NCBI GenBank assembly: GCA_008973525.1
Contig: WACJ01000460.1
Coordinates: forward strand, 38,033 to 102,032
DNA length: 64,000 bases
Direction: 5' to 3'
From: Stenopsyche tienmushanensis
Lineage: Eukaryota > Arthropoda > Insecta > Trichoptera > Stenopsychidae
Shown piece after piece: positions 60,521 to 64,000 of the stretch. The notes below the pieces were generated by a model that did not search any database, was not told the origin of the DNA, and worked only from the letters and a program-made list of their open reading frames with translations. Each line of letters begins with the position of its first letter. The stretch's first letter is position 1. The translations under genes and the position numbers were made by a program.

Positions 60521-60959
60521 AAGATTTTCAATTGCATATGCATCTTCGTTATCCTAGCTTGAAATTGATGAAATTTTATTTGTAGCTATTCTTATAAAAC
60601 CCACTACTTCATCACTACACTCAATTTCAATTATATTTTTAGAGCATTCAATAGTCACTGATATGTCTACCCTTATCTGTTTGCAGGACCCATTTTATAT
60701 TGTAGTTTTGTAAGCATGATCAATCACAGGAGCAATCGCTCGTGCTCATTGATCTAAGATAAACAACAACCACAAGTCACAGTCAAAGTCTGGAAGTCTG
60801 TATTTTTACCTATCAACGCTGGCCAACGAATATGCCAATGTGCACTTTTGCAGCTATTTGATAGGAGATTTTAAAGGCAGTTTGTTTAGAAAGAACAAAA
60901 CAGGCGCCCACCACGGGCGCAACTAAACTTGGGGCGCAAAACGCAGAATACCGACCCAG

Positions 60960-61160
60960 TCGAGAGTTGCACATGGTTTTTATTTTACTCAAACATTCTA
61001 CTTTACATCCATCAACACTGATTGACTCTGTCCGTTTTTATAATATACACTATGTTGTCTAGTCCTTCTTTTCTTCGTTATCGTTATGTTCAGATATAGC
61101 ATCCGATCGCGAGTCGCTCATTCAGCGATCCGAAAAGCGGACCAATTGAGCGTGCCCCAT
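60960..61160 (-). repeat. Mariner-linked hairpin repeat, copy 6
   Basis: CGATCCGAAAAGCGGACCA at 61126-61144; upstream GTTTTTATTTTACTCAAACA matches, inverted, the 37640-37680 end of copy 3. Confidence 0.7.
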
Positions 61161-61249
61161 ATAATTTATACAATCACAGAAGTCCCTCAAAAGCTTAAGT
61201 TATTAGATTCGAGTTTTACCCATTGTGCACTTTGTTGAGTAGGTTTTTT

Positions 61250-61480
61250 GTTTCATTGTGATCAAACGCGGCAACCATCTTGCGCAAAGCTTTATCATGT
61301 CCAAGTTTTCAGTCAATATGCAATTTACGGCACTTTTTTTAAATGCCTACCATATCTGCTAGCTCGCGCACTTTTGATCGACGATTATTCAATACAGTTT
61401 TGTGGATTTTCTTCATCATTTCTGGCGTGGTCATATCGCCCGGTCGATTTTCGTTTTCTTTGTTTATTCCAGAGCTTACA
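61250..61480 (-). mobile_element. Mariner transposase N-terminal fragment
   Basis: The - strand reads RPGDMTTPEMMKKIHKTVLN then NRRSKVRELADMVGI, the second helix-turn-helix of mariner transposases, and after a frame break GHDKALRKMV, the shifted KLCARW region. Flanked on both sides by hairpin repeat copies. Confidence 0.85.
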
Positions 61481-61524
61481 CCAGACTGCTCTAAATATTT
61501 AAATTAAATGAATACGATTGCACA

Positions 61525-61620
61525 AAAATGTCATATCAGCTTGTCTGAAAAGCGGACCCGATTGAGCATATAAGCCTTATGACCCACCTTTTAGGGATTT
61601 TTCGTACACCGTACATAATA
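61525..61620 (-). repeat. Mariner-linked hairpin repeat, copy 7
   Basis: TCATATCAGCTTGTCTGAAA then AGCGGACCCGATTGAGCATA and TTTTAGGGATTTTTCG; stem partly decayed. Confidence 0.65.
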
Positions 61621-61816
61621 ATAGAATAGTATTAGTTAAATTAAAAAATAAATTGGATTTCGGGGGTGTAGAGGAGGGGGGCGTTAAGGTGCTTGCCACG
61701 GGTGCTTCATACCCTAGTTTACGACTGTGAGAAAGATAATTGCTGACGTTTTGTTATTATCATTGTAATCAATCCTTCAATGCTATCTTTCAGTTCAGCT
61801 ATCATCATAGTTTTTT

Positions 61817-61897
61817 GTTACTCACATAATTTATTATTTACACATCCATATTTAGAACATCTAAATATGGACGTGTAAAATAAATTATGTGAGTAAC
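61817..61897. repeat. 81-base imperfect hairpin, intergenic
   Basis: Arms of 40 and 36 bases around the loop ACATC pair almost throughout, with one small bulge and one A/C or G/T-type mismatch. AT-rich. Could be a microRNA-like precursor or a tiny foldback MITE. Confidence 0.55.
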
Positions 61898-61899
61898 AT

Positions 61900-63715
61900 A
61901 AATAGTGTTTGAGACATGATAATTTCAAAGTCCCGAGACTTTTATTTTCTTTTTTATTATGTACAGATTTTTTTAAAGTATGTATTTATACGTAAGTTAA
62001 AAGAACCATCTTATTTTCTTTCTGAATTATATTATAAAATGTGTTTTCATAATTAAAATGTACAATATATTAGGCACATTTTAAATCACAAAGTCTTGAG
62101 TCCCGGTTAGGCAGCAAAGGAACAGAAGACAGGACGAGAATGGATATAAAAAGAATGAGCAAATTAAACATCTTAAAAATATTTCATCATTATATTTCTG
62201 TGTAATTTTTAAATCAATACACAATCATTCATTTGCATGATCTCTTAGATAAAGTGATAACAAACATTAGTAATAAAAAAATACATAAAAGCTGGGATTT
62301 AATATGCCATTGTTGAAGAAATACTCAATATGAGTACAAAAGATGGAAAAAACCAATGCTCCAGTAGTTTATAGGATAACGAGAATCAAATTTCTTTCTA
62401 TTAAATCGTATTTTCCTTGAATACTTAAGCTTATGAGTTAAAATTCATCAAATCGCAGATTAAAATTCAGACATGGATTTTTCTCAATAGTTCATATAAA
62501 ATAAAATAGACCCTGTTGGCCAAAATATGTAAAAAGAGATGCCAAAACAAAGGCATTTATTGCACGCATCAAATGCAAATTTATATTAAAGAAATTTGAG
62601 ATGAAAAAGAAAGAAAAAACAATTTTTTAAACTCCAGAAATGGACTAGTCACAAAATAGAGAATTAGACAATTTGTTTATTTATGAAATAGCCATATATT
62701 CTTAAACAAGATAACAAATCATTTCCGGTGATGTTTTAGAGTTCAATAAGTGTAATAAAATAATAAAAAAAAACACAGTTGATATTATGGTGAAGCTCAT
62801 TTGCACTCACTAGAGAATCGTCACACAGCCAATTTGCATACAACTGTTTTAATAAAAATTCTTCTTAAAATAATTGCTATAAAATAAGAGTATGTATGGC
62901 AAAACTGAATGCTTGTTATTGTGCTTAAAATTTGTATATCGAAAACTTTTTTTTCTCACTGGAGACGCGAATATACAATTCATAAAGAGCACCACATTTA
63001 AATGTCTTAATGTTAGATTCATATTCAAACAATAAAACAACCGTTTATCCCACGTATTAACAATGTCGTTAAAATATAATAACATAGCCTATATTGCAAT
63101 ATTGACAATGATTTTAATATAATAAAACAATATAATTATTCTAGAGATCATGATAAAACTGTGCCAGGATATTGCAGACAAATACAATAGTGATGGTTTT
63201 TAAGGTGCGTGCGGAAAGAACTCATGTTTTAAAACAGACAAGTAATATATACACACATTTAGGTTTAGTTATATAATATAAACATAGAACAATTCCTTAA
63301 AAGTACGTAAAAAAATCAATTGTATAAATCTAGTGTCCTTTTAAAGTATATACAAAAGTTAAAGTAATCTACAATAGTTACAATAATTATTTGGTTTTGT
63401 ACAATACTCTGAACAAATTTAATAAAAGAAAATAAAAGGAAGAAACAGTGAGGTGATATGATTTGAGATTTTTATAGCTCTATTCTAATTGGACGTAATA
63501 ATAAAATGGCATAAAACAAAGTAAAACCAACAATTTAATATAAAAAACTCTTCCACAAATCAGGTTAAGAAAAAAAAACAATATACATACCTATGAACAG
63601 AATAACGTTAAACAATAAATAGAGTATAAATTATTTACTTATAATAAATTTAATACACAGATTCTTATTTAAATATGGTCCAGATAAACTTTATGTACAT
63701 ATATTTCTAGCAGAT
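61900..63715. other. AT-rich stretch, probably 3'UTR and flank of the - strand gene
   Basis: No coding match. On the - strand AATAAA occurs at 62681-62676 and 62561-62556, possible poly(A) signals for the gene ending at 63720. Confidence 0.35.
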
Positions 63716-63719
63716 CATT

Positions 63720-63784
63720 TTATGTATCTTGAGTATTTCCAAGTCTTTGTTTTGCAGTTTTCATACCCTTTTTAAATTTCACAG
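63720..63784 (-). CDS. Unidentified gene, terminal coding exon
   Basis: The - strand acceptor ATTTTCAG is followed by CT, completing an ACT codon split by the intron, then VKFKKGMKTAKQRLGNTQDT and TAA at 63722-63720. The join with the upstream exon is in frame and the peptide is basic. I do not recognise the protein. It is the 3' end of a gene convergent with the kinase gene, whose coding region ends about 10 kb away. Confidence 0.7.
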
Positions 63785-63860
63785 CTGAAAATATAAAAAT
63801 GAAAACATATATAAATGCAACTCATTGAAAATTCCATTTTTATTATGAAATGATCCTCAC

Positions 63861-63959
63861 TTGTATGAGTAGGTGAAGGCAAAACATGTTGCACTGGCAT
63901 CGGACGCACGGGCTTCATTGGTCTTTTCTTATATGGCTTTTTCAAACTCGATAAAAACT
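63861..63959 (-). CDS. Unidentified gene, penultimate coding exon
   Basis: The acceptor TTTATTTGTAG at 63960 and donor CAA|GTGAGG at 63861 bound 99 bases encoding FLSSLKKPYKKRPMKPVRPM then PVQHVLPSPTHT, basic and proline-rich, probably disordered. It joins the last exon across a 76-base intron (63785-63860) in phase 1. Good splice sites at both ends and an open frame make it credible. The rest of the gene lies beyond the right edge. No function can be assigned. Confidence 0.7.
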
Positions 63960-64000
63960 CTACAAATAAAAATAATTCGGAATTCAAAGCTCGTTCAATA

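Overview
The window is animal nuclear DNA, almost certainly from an insect. It has spliced genes with GT-AG introns, long AT-rich non-coding stretches, and decayed transposons of families common in insects (mariner, hAT, Tigger/pogo, piggyBac-like, PIF/Harbinger-like MITEs, and RTE-, R1- and Jockey-like LINEs). R1-type retroelements point to arthropods. I cannot resolve the order from sequence alone.

One gene fills most of the window: a class II DYRK protein kinase of the DYRK2 type (fly smi35A/Dyrk2 family) on the + strand. The first exon is open at the left window edge. Exon 1 (up to 386) and exon 2 (601-1033) carry an alanine/glycine-rich leader, the NAPA/DH-box region, the kinase N-lobe and the catalytic HCD motif. 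An intron of 49,807 bases (1034-50840) follows, placed exactly between the catalytic loop and the DFG motif. Exons 3-8 (50841-52149) supply the activation loop (YTY), the C-lobe and a short tail ending at an in-frame TAG (52150). The same frame then stays open for 427 further codons (52153-53433) with clear coding character and a repeated R-R-S-x-F-S-E-S-like motif. This is the most striking feature here. It suggests either stop-codon readthrough or use of the AG of that TAG as an alternative 3' splice site.

The giant intron is a transposon graveyard. It holds five copies of one hAT element, three palindromic PIF/Harbinger-type MITEs with perfect TWA target duplications, a 1.1-kb TTAA-flanked element inserted into an older TTAA-flanked element, a TA-flanked 1.3-kb element that received both an RTE tail and a 5'-truncated R1-like LINE (each with visible target duplications), decayed Tigger transposase, and a family of mariner-linked repeats with a conserved hairpin. 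The long stretches between them (about 27-35 kb, 43-46 kb and others) look like unique intron sequence without recognisable exons. Many open frames there are a by-product of CpG-rich, stop-poor composition.

From 53434 to about 59.7 kb lies an AT-rich stretch in which I see no repeats, probably a long 3'UTR with several AATAAA signals. From 59.9 to 61.6 kb come Jockey-, piggyBac- and mariner-derived fragments, then a hairpin at 61.8 kb. At the right edge are the last two coding exons of an unidentified gene on the - strand (63959 to 63720), convergent with the kinase gene.
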